37,885 nt of DNA. It comes from a virus. Below the pieces are notes generated by a model that did no database searches, had not been told where the DNA came from, and saw only the letters and a program-made list of their open reading frames with translations. Shown here one piece after another: positions 13,798-24,900 of this stretch. Within the stretch, counting starts at the first letter, position 1. Each line of letters starts with the position of its first letter. The translations under genes were made by a program, and so were the position numbers. The DNA is taken from IMG/VR virus record IMGVR_UViG_3300021170_000041, positions 1 to 37,885 of that record. One strand, 5' to 3'.

Positions 13798-14287
13798 ATT
13801 CTACCATCTCAAATGACACTTTATCCCCGTCCGAGGCCGCCTGGGCAGTAACAAGTAGAGTTTGGCCTGGATCAAGTATAACCATGCTGGAGGAGTCAAT
13901 AGAGTACCCTCCGTTTACAATAACTACTGATAGCAATGTACCGGTTGAAGACACCGTGGGGGATACATAGCAGACTGAGATGCTGGAGTTGGTACAGGCT
14001 GGCCGCATATTTCTAACAGCAGTAGAAGTGCCAGGGGCAGACACTGTGGGGCCTAGGTAGAGTCTAAAGAAGGTTGTATCATTGCCAGCATACTTCTTAG
14101 ACACTATGAACATAGTCTTTCCGCTTCCTGCGGGGTTAGTTATGTATGCTAGGGGCGTTTCTGAGGTGGAAGCTATAGTAGTTACATTAATTGGCAGTAC
14201 AAACTGCTGGCCAAGATAGGCCTGCCTATTAAACGTATCTAATATAGATTGATCCGGCACTTGAATTGGGGTTAGTGGGGTTGACAT
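13787..14287 (-). CDS. Hypothetical virion-associated protein, 166 residues
   Basis: Ser/Thr-rich and beta-rich throughout, like virion decoration or fibre accessory proteins. It lies between the large fibre gene and the holin. A C-terminal beta domain (about 95-166) includes a TLLVTAQAAS segment. No family recognised. Confidence 0.6.
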   Translation of the reverse strand: MSTPLTPIQVPDQSILDTFNRQAYLGQQFVLPINVTTIASTSETPLAYITNPAGSGKTMFIVSKKYAGNDTTFFRLYLGPTVSAPGTSTAVRNMRPACTNSSISVCYVSPTVSSTGTLLSVVIVNGGYSIDSSSMVILDPGQTLLVTAQAASDGDKVSFEMVEYEL

Positions 14288-14290
14288 GGG

Positions 14291-16216
14291 CTAGTGACCT
14301 ACCTTTACAATAGATAAATATGTTTCTTTATTGCTATCAGCAAATATGGTTGTAGACCCGAATCCAGAGGAGGCATAGTAATATAATGCCACTGTTTCTG
14401 ATCCACTTCCTGTGAACTTATACGGGATGCTAAAACTTGCTGAGGCTATGTTCCCCCCTCCAGGGTTTACGCATGCTGCCACAGAATACTGAGATCCGTT
14501 TATAAACAACACTGCCTGGTACTCTGCAGCGGCTACTGGGTTATTAAGCGCTACTGCTGCACTTATCAGGTATATGCCGCCTTTGCCAGATGGAACGGTA
14601 TATTGATTATTGGTATTGCTCCATCCAGAGTCAGTGTCAAAGCTCTGGTTCTGCATGATGGTGATCTTAGTGGCAGCGCCAGTCACTATAGTTTGTGAAG
14701 AGGTGGCATATGTAAAGACTCCCACTGCTGCGTGATATCCCAAGGTTCCAGCGGAGTTGGTGCTATATACTGCATCATTTGCTGGAGATCCAGAGTCATT
14801 TACAAGTGTAACCGTTCCAGAACTATTTACGAGGGAGTCTGCGAAAGTGTATGTAGCTGAATGCGTATCTACATAGTGTTTAGTGGCAGCATCTTGAGCC
14901 GATGTGGGGTCTGTTACGCTGGTGATCTTATTTGAGCCCATGTCAAGTGTAGCATTCATAGTGAATGCATTGGCCAACAGGGCTAAGGTAGACTTGGCCT
15001 GTATGCTTCCTGCGCCAGGGGTGGGTAGAGCATCACTCGTAAGGTATCCAAGCCTGAGAGCCAACTGCGCCGTGACATTTTGTGATAGGTATAGGTTCTC
15101 CGGCCTCTGGCCGGTTGGAAGGCCAATATCTCCGCCCCCATCAGTATTCCATAGGATACTTCCTAAATCATCATCAGTTCCATAGAAGATAATTCTAGTA
15201 CGGAAAGTACCCTGATCTGCCATTAGCAAGTTACCGTTTAACGTTAGTGTGCTATTTCCAGTAGTTGGAGGAGGCGGAGTGTCGGTAGTGAAGTCGCCCG
15301 AGACTAGGTTATGTCCAGTGGCGTTGTTGGTTCCAGTTCTATCAATTACAGTGGTGGCAGAATCCGGAGACTCCCCCATTCTCCACCACGACGTTACGCC
15401 AGGAAAGCTTGTCAAATCGGCTGGATAGCCATTATTATAAAGAGTGGTGACCTGAGCTTGCGACCACTCGGTTGTCGTTGAGATCGCCACTTCATCTATC
15501 TCACCGGGCCAGAATAGATTGGGAGAGCCATTATGGAAAATAGCTCCAATTAGTAGATCAATTCCTGTAGTATTAAAAAACGAGCTTTCCGCTGCTACTT
15601 CAGTCTCTTTAACTGAGTCAACATAAACTCTCGCATACGTTGCTCCATTGGTGAAACAAATATGATGCCAGGTTCCATCTAATGGAGATGAGGTGGTTCC
15701 GACGGTAACGTTATTGGTACTACCGTTACCAGAAAAAAGGCCGGTGATATTGCCGTTCATTGGGCTAACATCAAGGAACCAAGAACGCTGGTTGGTACCG
15801 TAATCTGCCTTACTAATAATGACCGCTTCACTTGACGGTGCAGTTCCTTTAACCCAAAAAGAGATACTAAGTGTGGCCGACGGCCTGAGATTAGCTGCGT
15901 CTGCGACCTCTAAGTATCTACTAATTCCATCTAACGTTAATGATTCAGTACTAAATCTTGTAATAGTCCCATTTGGCCCCAGGGCATTTATATTAGTAGC
16001 CCCGGATCCTGGGAGTAGGTTATTTAATAGAAGAGCATGGGTGGCCGGCAGATACTCAAAATTAATAGTATCCTGGCCTAAATTGCCACTAGCATCGATA
16101 AATAACACCGACCCAGGAGTGCCGCCTATAACAGGTTGGCCGATGGTTCCTCCGCCCCCGCCTCCACCACCTCCTCCGCCTATTGATCCACCAATTCTAT
16201 AGTATGTAGAAGACAT
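14291..16216 (-). CDS. Tail fibre protein with LamG-like and C1q-like domains
   Basis: A 641-residue protein with AAGGA six bases before ATG 16216. Residues 13-23 are eleven consecutive glycines. About 89-262 form a concanavalin/LamG-like domain (YLEVADAANLRPSATLSISFW, WHHICFTNG, then EIDEVAIS). Near 440 is DAATKHYVD, a motif common before fibre C-terminal regions. The last 135 residues resemble a C1q/TNF-like jelly roll (YTVPSGKGGIYLISAAVAL, then AVLFINGSQY). It probably binds host-surface glycans. Confidence 0.78.
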   Translation of the reverse strand: MSSTYYRIGGSIGGGGGGGGGGGTIGQPVIGGTPGSVLFIDASGNLGQDTINFEYLPATHALLLNNLLPGSGATNINALGPNGTITRFSTESLTLDGISRYLEVADAANLRPSATLSISFWVKGTAPSSEAVIISKADYGTNQRSWFLDVSPMNGNITGLFSGNGSTNNVTVGTTSSPLDGTWHHICFTNGATYARVYVDSVKETEVAAESSFFNTTGIDLLIGAIFHNGSPNLFWPGEIDEVAISTTTEWSQAQVTTLYNNGYPADLTSFPGVTSWWRMGESPDSATTVIDRTGTNNATGHNLVSGDFTTDTPPPPTTGNSTLTLNGNLLMADQGTFRTRIIFYGTDDDLGSILWNTDGGGDIGLPTGQRPENLYLSQNVTAQLALRLGYLTSDALPTPGAGSIQAKSTLALLANAFTMNATLDMGSNKITSVTDPTSAQDAATKHYVDTHSATYTFADSLVNSSGTVTLVNDSGSPANDAVYSTNSAGTLGYHAAVGVFTYATSSQTIVTGAATKITIMQNQSFDTDSGWSNTNNQYTVPSGKGGIYLISAAVALNNPVAAAEYQAVLFINGSQYSVAACVNPGGGNIASASFSIPYKFTGSGSETVALYYYASSGFGSTTIFADSNKETYLSIVKVGH

Positions 16217-16219
16217 AAC

Positions 16220-16579
16220 CTATCCTTGTAATCCTTTAAAGGAGACCATGGCCGTAAGGCTCCCAACACTCCCACCCGCTGTAGTATAGTTCACTCTCAT
16301 GTGCGGGGCCGTGGTTTGAGTAACGTCGACATAAGCATTTCCAGCACTGCCTCCGGGGCTGATAACTAAGTCAGTGCCGGGCATTGTTTGCAGGCTAATC
16401 CACGTTACCTGGTCCATGCTGACCTGTATTCTGATGGACCCTCCGGGGGAGGCCCCAGACCAGACTAATTGTATGCCCAGATTGTCCACATATTGAGTGG
16501 GAAAACTGGCCGATACCTGATTAGATGCCATGGATACGGCATTTAGTGCTATTTGTGGTATTAATACTTGTTTACTCAT
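16220..16579 (-). CDS. Hypothetical beta-rich virion protein, 119 residues
   Basis: AAGGAA precedes ATG 16579. The sequence is a beta-sandwich-like protein (VWSGASPGGSIRIQVSMDQVTW, then MRVNYTTAGGSVGSL) of a type common next to phage fibre genes. Likely a small tail or fibre-associated protein. Confidence 0.6.
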   Translation of the reverse strand: MSKQVLIPQIALNAVSMASNQVSASFPTQYVDNLGIQLVWSGASPGGSIRIQVSMDQVTWISLQTMPGTDLVISPGGSAGNAYVDVTQTTAPHMRVNYTTAGGSVGSLTAMVSFKGLQG

Positions 16580-16589
16580 AAGTTCCTTA

Positions 16590-18941
16590 TTATGCCTTCT
16601 GTAATGCCTTTGTACGGGCCTCTACGGGCGTCTGTGCTGTTTCTACTTGTTTTCCTAGCTTACTGGTACCTTTTTTAACCTGTTGCTTGCCTTGAGGCAT
16701 TACAGGGGGTGTGGCGGGCACAAAGGTTTGCTGCGCTGCCATAATGGCCGGCTGGGTAAAGCTACTGTCAACAGGCTGCCCCATGAGCAGGCTAAGTCCA
16801 GCCCTCATTTTAAATGGCACCTGATTGCCCTTTGCCACATGATCTATCATACTACTGTTAATCTTTTGTACAATTCGAGGGGCTAAGGCCGGATACATGG
16901 TGTTTAAGTCCTGTACATCCTTTGGCTGTAGGGAGCCTCTTGACAGGTGCTTCAACACTACAAGCGGCTGGTTTGCTATTTGCAATGTGCGATTATAATT
17001 TGCATTCTGCGATGAGCTGGGCGCTTGTTCCCTACCCAACATTCCTGCCCTGGTTGGAAGGGGTTTTTGGGCATTCAAATAGTCTAGGGTAGTTTGAGCT
17101 GCCTGGGCCATTGCTGTGGCATGTCCTGGCATATAGTGGGCCAGCTTGCCACCCATTCCCAGCATTTGACTGGGATCTTGCTGAAGCTCGGTCAATCTAT
17201 CTTTAAGCCTATCTATTTTATCTTTAGGAGTATCAAGACTGTCTAAAACCTTTTGCCCGCCCACCTGAAATAAAGCTTTGGCTGCTGAGTTGGCTAATGC
17301 CTCCCCCCGCATAATGGCATTCACCCCGCGAAGAGCGGCTTCAAGGCCCCCTCCTGAAGTGGCAGTGCGCAGAAGAGGATTTATGATGCTAGGCATCACT
17401 GTCTTTAGTAGGGGCTTAGCTGCGAATCTAGACAGCAAGGCACCCATAGGCCCCCCGGCCGCGTATCCTGCTGTAAGGCTTCCACCCTCTGCTGCCAGGT
17501 TAACGGCTTGCCCGTGCATCCACATAGCTAGTTTCATAGATGGGGTGATATCTTTTAAGATTTGTCTAGTGTTTGTCAAGTCTGGACGAATATAGGGATT
17601 GTCTAGCCCAAAGTCATTATGTATGTTTTCTAGCTGATCATACATATGTGTGTTGGACTCAAGATAGCCTGCTAGACGCTCTAGCCTCACCGCAGAGCCC
17701 GGTTCTCCAAGCTTATTCATCAACGTAGTCACTTTTGTGGGGCTGACCATACGACTGCCGTCGCTAGCAAGTTCAGTGAAACTGTTTCTAAAGGCTTTTT
17801 GAGCAGGAATGGCCTCAGATATGGCTTTATTGATGGCTGCCTGGGCTTCTCCAGCTTCTCCCCATACGCTTGAGTCCTCCAGGGCTTCTTTTACCGTATT
17901 ATAAAGCTTCTTAAGCGCTGATTGGCCTTCCGTACTAGGACCATTCCAGTCCACTAAGGTGCCTATGCCCCTCTTAAACTGATCCAATGCCTGAAAGGAC
18001 TGCGCTGGGGTTATGCTAGGATTGGCAGCTGCTAGGTTTAATCTCTTCTGATATTCTGCCACAGCCCCAACATTGATATCACTGTGGATCTGAGGCTCTT
18101 CTGCCACCTTACTTAACAAACTATCTGTAACTTCAGCTATCTTTTGACCTTGGGCTGCTATTTGCGGGGTAGCCTCCTCTGGCACTAGCTTCTGTATGTC
18201 CTGGGCCTTGAGCCCTGCATCTCCATTCAGATCTCGGCTGGCGGCCTCTGCTGCCCTGTACTCGTTAGTAAGCTCGGCACTGACATTTTCCACTGTTGGC
18301 AATGTATCGTTGGAGATGGCCTTAGTGGTGTCTACAAACTCTTTGATGCCTTGATCTAATCCAGGCCCTGCACCTTCTGTCCAGGCGCTACTAATAGTGC
18401 CTAGCCCCGCCCCCGCAGCAAGGCCAATTAGGCCACTGAGGCCCACATGCATGGCCGCAGATTGTATTGAATCGGGAGAGCCATTTATATACTTAGAAGT
18501 TTCATCTGCAGCCCCTAGTAGAGCGCTTTCAGTGCCCAGCTTGGCTGCCACCCCCAGCGCACCCTCGGCCCCCAGGGCCCCGGCCACGCCCTTGCCTGCT
18601 ACCCCCAACACCTTACCAAAAGGCCCCGCGCCCAGCCCCAAAGCCTCTCCGGCCATACTAGACACTGGGTTGGCCTTCTCTAGGCCCTCCTTGGCCTCCT
18701 GTGGCACTCCTACAGCATTTTCTACTAGGTCGGCCACTGGGCGACTAAGGGCTCCCCTAAGTAGGCCCTGGGCACCTGCTTGTAGTTGTTGGGTCGGAGA
18801 CCCATACTGTTCCTGTAGCTGTTGCTCCTGGTAGTCCTTTGTGACTTGATCGTCCGGAGTGAAGGCGATGGGGGCTCCAGACGTAACCGCGGCCTGCGGG
18901 ACCTCATCTGGCACAAAGTTAATTGTAGAATTGATAGGCAT
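16590..18941 (-). CDS. Large putative internal virion (ejection) protein, 783 residues
   Basis: Start ATG 18941 overlaps the upstream TAA (TAATG). An acidic, Gln-rich N-terminus is followed by a long Ala/Gly-rich hydrophobic stretch (about 85-200) with amphipathic helices, then helical domains. Size, composition and place between the tail-type genes and fibres resemble ejection proteins of P22-like and T7-like phages. No lytic transglycosylase motif is visible to me. Assigned mainly by context. Confidence 0.6.
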   Translation of the reverse strand: MPINSTINFVPDEVPQAAVTSGAPIAFTPDDQVTKDYQEQQLQEQYGSPTQQLQAGAQGLLRGALSRPVADLVENAVGVPQEAKEGLEKANPVSSMAGEALGLGAGPFGKVLGVAGKGVAGALGAEGALGVAAKLGTESALLGAADETSKYINGSPDSIQSAAMHVGLSGLIGLAAGAGLGTISSAWTEGAGPGLDQGIKEFVDTTKAISNDTLPTVENVSAELTNEYRAAEAASRDLNGDAGLKAQDIQKLVPEEATPQIAAQGQKIAEVTDSLLSKVAEEPQIHSDINVGAVAEYQKRLNLAAANPSITPAQSFQALDQFKRGIGTLVDWNGPSTEGQSALKKLYNTVKEALEDSSVWGEAGEAQAAINKAISEAIPAQKAFRNSFTELASDGSRMVSPTKVTTLMNKLGEPGSAVRLERLAGYLESNTHMYDQLENIHNDFGLDNPYIRPDLTNTRQILKDITPSMKLAMWMHGQAVNLAAEGGSLTAGYAAGGPMGALLSRFAAKPLLKTVMPSIINPLLRTATSGGGLEAALRGVNAIMRGEALANSAAKALFQVGGQKVLDSLDTPKDKIDRLKDRLTELQQDPSQMLGMGGKLAHYMPGHATAMAQAAQTTLDYLNAQKPLPTRAGMLGREQAPSSSQNANYNRTLQIANQPLVVLKHLSRGSLQPKDVQDLNTMYPALAPRIVQKINSSMIDHVAKGNQVPFKMRAGLSLLMGQPVDSSFTQPAIMAAQQTFVPATPPVMPQGKQQVKKGTSKLGKQVETAQTPVEARTKALQKA

Positions 18942-20506
18942 TATTGTACTAACTTAAATCCTTGCTTTAAAGCATCTTGCAGCTGTACCTTGGGGATCTT
19001 ACCGCCCCTACCGTCGGGATGTGCTACTTTTACCATTGGAGTATATTGTGGTTTCTGCACCCCATACATACGGGCCAGGCCGTCCAGTACCGGAGTGGGA
19101 TCGGCATTGGTAGAGATTACATTGTGCAGACCGTCTCTCATAGTTTCAGAAGTGCCGCTGTTACTGGTGATGCCCGGCAGGAAAGGCTCTACGAGCTTTT
19201 GAGAAGCTTCTGGGGTTAGCCTCTTGGAAGGGGCTGAGTTCATAACCGGACCATATAGCTTCGCTTGCTCCACGGCAATACGTTGACCGCTCTGTATAGG
19301 ACTCATCACTCTATTCTTAAGACCCTGCATTGGAACTGTTTGGTCAATCACCTCATCAGCGGTGTCATGCGCTGCCTTGGTGGCCTCCGCAGTCTTAAGC
19401 TCGGCATTAGCCTTATCAAAGGTATCTTTGTCAATTATGCCGGCCCTATGCATTAATTGTAGTTTGGTGGCTGTATCCATTTGAGCCTGTGGCTGCCCTG
19501 GCTGTGCTCCAGGAGCATTGGCCTTAAGTTGATTAAGCGCCCCTTGTTGAATCAGGGCGGGTATATACTGTTGCTTCAACTGACCTGCCATTTGCTGGGC
19601 ATTAGCTTTAGCTAATTGGCTGTTTGTGGCATTACCAGCCGCTGCTATTTGATTAGCCAGTATATTGGCATTAGTGGCCCTAGTCATGTTCTCTGCCAGG
19701 TTCATATCACCAAACTGTTGGTTATATGCTTCAAGCAATGTCTTTTTATTCCCAAGATTGGCCTTCTGTGCTTCAATATTGCGATCTATCTGACTTTGCA
19801 GATACTGAAAGGCATAATTGGGAGCACCCGTTTTAGCCGAACCAAAAGCCCCCAAAGCTAATCCAATTCCAGTGGTAACCCTATTTAGGGCATCCTTTGA
19901 CTCCATATAAGCCTCAGGATTGATATGGCCCTGCTCAATATCTTTGGTGGTGGCAGCAATATGTTGTGTGAGATCGGCCACCTTGGCCGCATACTGGGCC
20001 TGCTGGTCTTGTAGCTGCTTTGCAGCTGCATTTTGTAACTTAGCCTGAGCACTGGCACCTTGCGCCTCTGCCTTGCCCTTCATGGCTGCGGCATTGGCTT
20101 GTTCCGTATACCCAGGAATGGCAGCTAATTGTTGGTCTTGTTCTGCATTAGGGGGAAGAAACTGCGGACTTGTGGGCACTTGAGCCGTTTGCTGCGGGGG
20201 GGCCTGGGGTGTTTGAGACAAGTCGGGCTTAGGCGTTGGAAGAGGATCTGGCTCGGGAGTCATTGGGTTTGGGTCTTGCATCGGCAAGGTTTTGCCCCCC
20301 TCAGCTGCATCCACTCGCTGTCCAACAGTAGGATCCTCTACCACACTATCTGGGCTGGCCTGGTATAGGGGCAATTTGTCTAGTTGAGTGCGTAGGGGCT
20401 TAGACAGGGCGCTCTTTACAATATTGATCCTATGCCCTTTCTCATGCTGCAATACCGCTGTATTGCCATCATCTGACACCTTACGAAAGGTCTTCATATC
20501 TAACAT
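18941..20506 (-). CDS. Putative internal virion (ejection) protein, 521 residues
   Basis: The N-terminal 60 residues include HEKGHRINIVKSAL. A Pro-rich linker (about 70-115) follows, then a long Ala/Gln-rich helical region (about 120-350) likely to be coiled coil. Together with the next gene and the previous one it forms a set of three large Ala/Gln-rich proteins, as in the ejectosome of short-tailed phages. Function inferred from composition and context. Confidence 0.6.
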   Translation of the reverse strand: MLDMKTFRKVSDDGNTAVLQHEKGHRINIVKSALSKPLRTQLDKLPLYQASPDSVVEDPTVGQRVDAAEGGKTLPMQDPNPMTPEPDPLPTPKPDLSQTPQAPPQQTAQVPTSPQFLPPNAEQDQQLAAIPGYTEQANAAAMKGKAEAQGASAQAKLQNAAAKQLQDQQAQYAAKVADLTQHIAATTKDIEQGHINPEAYMESKDALNRVTTGIGLALGAFGSAKTGAPNYAFQYLQSQIDRNIEAQKANLGNKKTLLEAYNQQFGDMNLAENMTRATNANILANQIAAAGNATNSQLAKANAQQMAGQLKQQYIPALIQQGALNQLKANAPGAQPGQPQAQMDTATKLQLMHRAGIIDKDTFDKANAELKTAEATKAAHDTADEVIDQTVPMQGLKNRVMSPIQSGQRIAVEQAKLYGPVMNSAPSKRLTPEASQKLVEPFLPGITSNSGTSETMRDGLHNVISTNADPTPVLDGLARMYGVQKPQYTPMVKVAHPDGRGGKIPKVQLQDALKQGFKLVQ

Positions 20507-20509
20507 AAA

Positions 20510-21940
20510 CTATCGTCCTCTCGCCTTACTCTTAGCCAGTACTTGTTGAACGAACCTGGCAGCATTTGTGGCGGCGTTGGGCCCCTGGGCAATGCTTCTG
20601 GGAATAACTATCTCCCCAGGACTTAGCATTGCTGGTACGTGGTCATTCTTTAAACTGTCGCCCTTTACCTTAGCCTTGCCGGGCACCATTTTGCCCTTTG
20701 CAGCCAACACCTCGCCCTTAACTGGTTTAACATCTCCGCCCTTATTTAGGGCCAGGGCTGCTATAGTGGCCATGGTGGTTAACGTGGCTCCTAGGCCGCT
20801 GTCAGCACTTCCGCCTCCAGCACCGCCAGCATTGATAATAGGAGCATTTCCATTAGAGGTGATGCCATTATTGGTGGAAGACTGGGCCGATTGCCCTGTT
20901 GGGGCCGGGGCATTTAGATACTTGCCTGCAAAGCTGATTGGACCAATTCCCTCGGTATTTAGTGCTGGAGTTGGGGCCATTGGACGTGGTTGGGGCTGGA
21001 CATCAGAGACCTCTCCCCCATCAGCATAGCTTCCAAAGGCGGGCATCGTATAGCTAGATGCACTTGGCACGCTGGAGATGCCTGTAGTGGCGGGAGTGCT
21101 GCTTAAATTACCGGCCAGGGCCGTACCCGCTGCGCCCACACCACTGGCAATTCCTCCAATAGTGGCATTGCCTGCCGCAGCATTCTGTCCGGCAATGCCG
21201 GCATTAATCTGTTGAGCTTGGCCATAGTTTTGTACCAGATTGGCATTCTGAGCCGTATTGCCCTGAATAGAGCTATTGTATAATTGCCCGGCTTGCTGGC
21301 CAACATTGCCCTGCAATGCCAGCTCACCTTGTTGAGCTGCAAGCTGCTGCTGGGCCTGTAGGGTGGCGGACTGGCCAACCGCTTGTTGTTGGGTCTGGGC
21401 CCCTTGCTGGGCCGCCTGGCGTTCCAATAGTCCTACATTGGAAGATGCTCCTCGTTGGCTAGCAGCCAAGGCAGCCTGATTAGCCACATTTGCCCCAGTG
21501 CTTTGGTTAAGGGCTGCCTGGGCTGGATTAGGCCCCTGTCCAACAGCTTGCTGGGCTAACTGCTGTTGAAGAGCCTGCTCATTAGCTAGATTGCCCTCAG
21601 TGCCCGTTAGACCTGCGTTAATTGCGGGGTTATAGTTAAGATTCGTGGTGGGGGCCAATGCAGCATTAGCTGTATTCTCTACCGTAAGCCCTGATGCCAG
21701 GTTAGACACTAGATTGTTTGAAATATTCGGTATACCGAACGCTTGATCAATATTGGCAGTGGGGTTTATCGTTATGCCGGGCTGTAAAGATAGCCCTGTG
21801 TTAGAAATGGGGCTAACATGGGTGGTGGGAGTTAGAGATGGGGAGCCCCCCAAGTCCATAAACTTCACCCCTCCATGGGCCCGCATAGCATCTACAAACT
21901 TCTTATAATGTTTACTGGTCTTTTTCTTATTACTACTCAT
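20510..21940 (-). CDS. Putative internal virion (ejection) protein with SPGEIVIP motif
   Basis: A 476-residue protein from ATG 21940; a TTG at 21952 is also possible. Residues about 95-300 are extremely rich in Ala, Gln and Asn. Near 310 is YADGGEVSD, and near the end DHVPAMLSPGEIVIP, a motif I recall from the ends of many phage virion proteins. First of the three putative ejection proteins in transcription order. The start overlaps the end of the upstream gene or lies a few bases from it. Confidence 0.6.
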   Translation of the reverse strand: MSSNKKKTSKHYKKFVDAMRAHGGVKFMDLGGSPSLTPTTHVSPISNTGLSLQPGITINPTANIDQAFGIPNISNNLVSNLASGLTVENTANAALAPTTNLNYNPAINAGLTGTEGNLANEQALQQQLAQQAVGQGPNPAQAALNQSTGANVANQAALAASQRGASSNVGLLERQAAQQGAQTQQQAVGQSATLQAQQQLAAQQGELALQGNVGQQAGQLYNSSIQGNTAQNANLVQNYGQAQQINAGIAGQNAAAGNATIGGIASGVGAAGTALAGNLSSTPATTGISSVPSASSYTMPAFGSYADGGEVSDVQPQPRPMAPTPALNTEGIGPISFAGKYLNAPAPTGQSAQSSTNNGITSNGNAPIINAGGAGGGSADSGLGATLTTMATIAALALNKGGDVKPVKGEVLAAKGKMVPGKAKVKGDSLKNDHVPAMLSPGEIVIPRSIAQGPNAATNAARFVQQVLAKSKARGR

Positions 21941-21944
21941 ATTA

Positions 21945-24900
21945 CTAGCCAACCTGCTGATTCTGATTTATGGGGGCGTATGCCTTCTTCAATCCTACAA
22001 TACAATTTAAGCCGCTTAAAGTAAGCCCCGGCCCCGCCACAGTACCAAACTGAGGGTCAAACACCTCTTGCATGGTGATCTGAAAGCTCTTACACCGTTG
22101 TCTGTCTAAAAACACTCTCCAATTATATAAAGAGCCTTGGCCACCAAAACTACCAGACCCAGTCCCGCCGTAATAGGGGTCTGTGCCAAATGGCCCACTA
22201 TAGTTTAATGGAGCTATAAGATTGCCCTGGCTGCTAGATAGATCATAGTCGTACGCTATGTTGATCTGCATCTTGTGGGGGCTTAGATACGTGCCAAGAA
22301 AGTAAAACCAATAGGCCCGAAGATAGCCCCTCAATCCGGCTATATTTAGCCAAGATGTTTGAAAGGACATTAATACAGGATTAGAGCCGTCTAGATATAC
22401 TCCAGCCGCCTCCTGCCATACCTCCCCATGCGGGGTGGCAATCGTATGCAGTTTATTGTATAAGGTGCTGCTGACCGAGGGTATTCCCTCAAACTCTCCC
22501 CATTGATGTACGAAATAGTCATACATAAGGGTGAGACCATTGCTTAGGGCAAACCTAACCTCATTAGTATTGGGAATGGCCGCTGCTGAGGTAACTGTAA
22601 AACTATTAAAATCCTCTACGTCTGCCCCGATATACCGCGTAGACAGGTCTCTGCCCAATAGCCATATTCCTTTACTGCTCTGAAACATAAGCCCGTCTGG
22701 CATCAACACAATCGACTTAGGATTCGAACATCCAACTGAAGCAGTGATAAAAATAGGTTGGCTATAGGTACTATTGGCTCCCGTATTATCTGGTCCCGTG
22801 CCATTTATGTAATATATGGCACTTTCTTTAAATATAATCTGCTTATCATCCATCGGATAAAGGGCAGTTATTTTACCCGTAGAACCCTCGGCCCCGGTGG
22901 AAGGAGCTACATAAACTGTAAATAGATCAGACATCTCTACTGGAGTGGCCTCGATAACTTGTTTACTAAACCACAATAAATTGGGGTCCTCGGCATCTAC
23001 TAACCACAGCCTGTCATCAAATAGATCCATTATGCTGCTGGACGGGGCCGATATGTCTTCCACAACCCCACCAGTCGTATATAACAAATTATTGCCCAGT
23101 ATGGTGGCATCTGCCAGTGTGTCCACAAAAGCAATCGAATCAGATGTTAAAGAGTTTAGTTGCGGGGCAGATATTGAGGTTACCTGGTAGTATGACTGCT
23201 GTGCCACTGACCAGCGATATATGCTGATCTTTACGGGATTGGCAGTTTTATAGGTCAATCTTAGAGTAGGGACATTAACAGTAATGCTACCACTAGTGCC
23301 GCTACCGGTGGTGGTAACAGCCACAGGTATACTAGGAGCGCTGCGAAAAGCATTGCCCTGATTATCGGTCCATTCATAAGTCACTTGATAGTAATAGGCG
23401 TTGGTATTGGTGGAGCCGTCTGGCTGGGCATGGATACTGCCTCCGCTTGTAGACCAGGTTGCCTCTACAGAATCTGGCCATACAAAGAAGCTATGCTCCA
23501 CCGGAAGATAGCCGTCATACATCCACAGAAAGCCTCCCGTTAGATGCAGGTCTTGACCAATCTCAACAGAAGTAAGACCATCTGTATTAATGGCAAAGTT
23601 TACTAGATTTACTCCTGTTTGACTATAAATCCCGTTAACCTGACTGCCAGTGGGAACATTGGTGTTTTTGTTCACAGAGGCAATCAGGTCTTTAAATAGG
23701 TAAGAGGTGGACGGGCTGCCGAGGGGGTTTATATATAGATTGGGTAGGCCAGTTGTGACATACCCGCCCCCATTGGAATAAGCCAACTTGGCCACTATAA
23801 TGGGGTTAGCTTGCACACTAGTTGATCCATTTATCAAAAAATAAGTGGGCTGATATAGAGAACTATATGCCGCTAGAAAGTATATCACCCCGGCTAGGAT
23901 TACAGCCTTGCTTGCTAACCCCACAGACCTAACAGCGGTATAGGCAGTCCCAACTGTGCCAGCTTGGGTTATAGTATTAGACTCAATGTAATTAGAATGT
24001 ATAGAAGAGTCATAGCTGTAAGTATTAGATACTTCATAAAATACCTGATTTACACCATTCTCTGCTGCTGATGTGATATTTAGCACCGTACCAGAGGAAA
24101 TAATCTGTGTGGGGCCCAACACTGTATTTAGATTAATATCCCTCGCAAAGGTGTATCCAGTCGACGACCCAGAATTATAGTATGACACCCATACCGTTGG
24201 GAGAGCCTGGGTGACGTCCACTGTCACACTCATAATAGTGGCCTGGTGAGAGGCATCGGGATTAACTACAGAAGAAACTGTAAGGCTGTTGGATACGAAG
24301 GCCAAATTAATACCAGATGCACTGGCCCCATTCCATGCTACATATAGGTTATTATTGGCCACTGCAGCATCATACGCCAATGTAGTGGAATTGGTAAATG
24401 AAGTGGATATGTCAGTGTTGGTCTTGATTATTTGTCCAGTAAAGGAAGATATAGCTATGAACTGTAAGTGCTGGGTTGAGACAAATAAGTTCTCAAATAG
24501 AATAATAAAGTTATTCCCCAGAAGAAACACTCTAGGGGCGTTAGTAACCGTTCCCCCGGCGGCAGGGATAAGCGTGGGCGCTACTATATTTTGGCCCGTA
24601 ATGCTGTCTGCCAGGGCGTACTTGTAGGAAGTAGATGACGCTGTCTCTGTGTATACTGTGCATATAACCCCATTCGCAGCTATAGCTGTATCCGATTGTG
24701 TCTGATTAGTGGAATTGCGTATTAAAGGCAGTGTATCAAGGCTAAGAGGGTATGTAGATCCTTTATTAATCCAAGCATCCTGCCCAGAAGATAGAGATAA
24801 TAATTGTGGGCCTAGGGCCTGAAGATCATCATTAAATGTGGTGAGATAGGATGTAGTGGTATTGGGCAGGGGAAGAAGCTTTGGGAATCCGTTCCTCTTA

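Noticed and set aside
22720-22740. GATTCGAA stretch resembling a tRNA T-arm
   Set aside because: It lies inside the 1030-residue tail gene and no cloverleaf can be drawn around it. I found no tRNA gene in the window.
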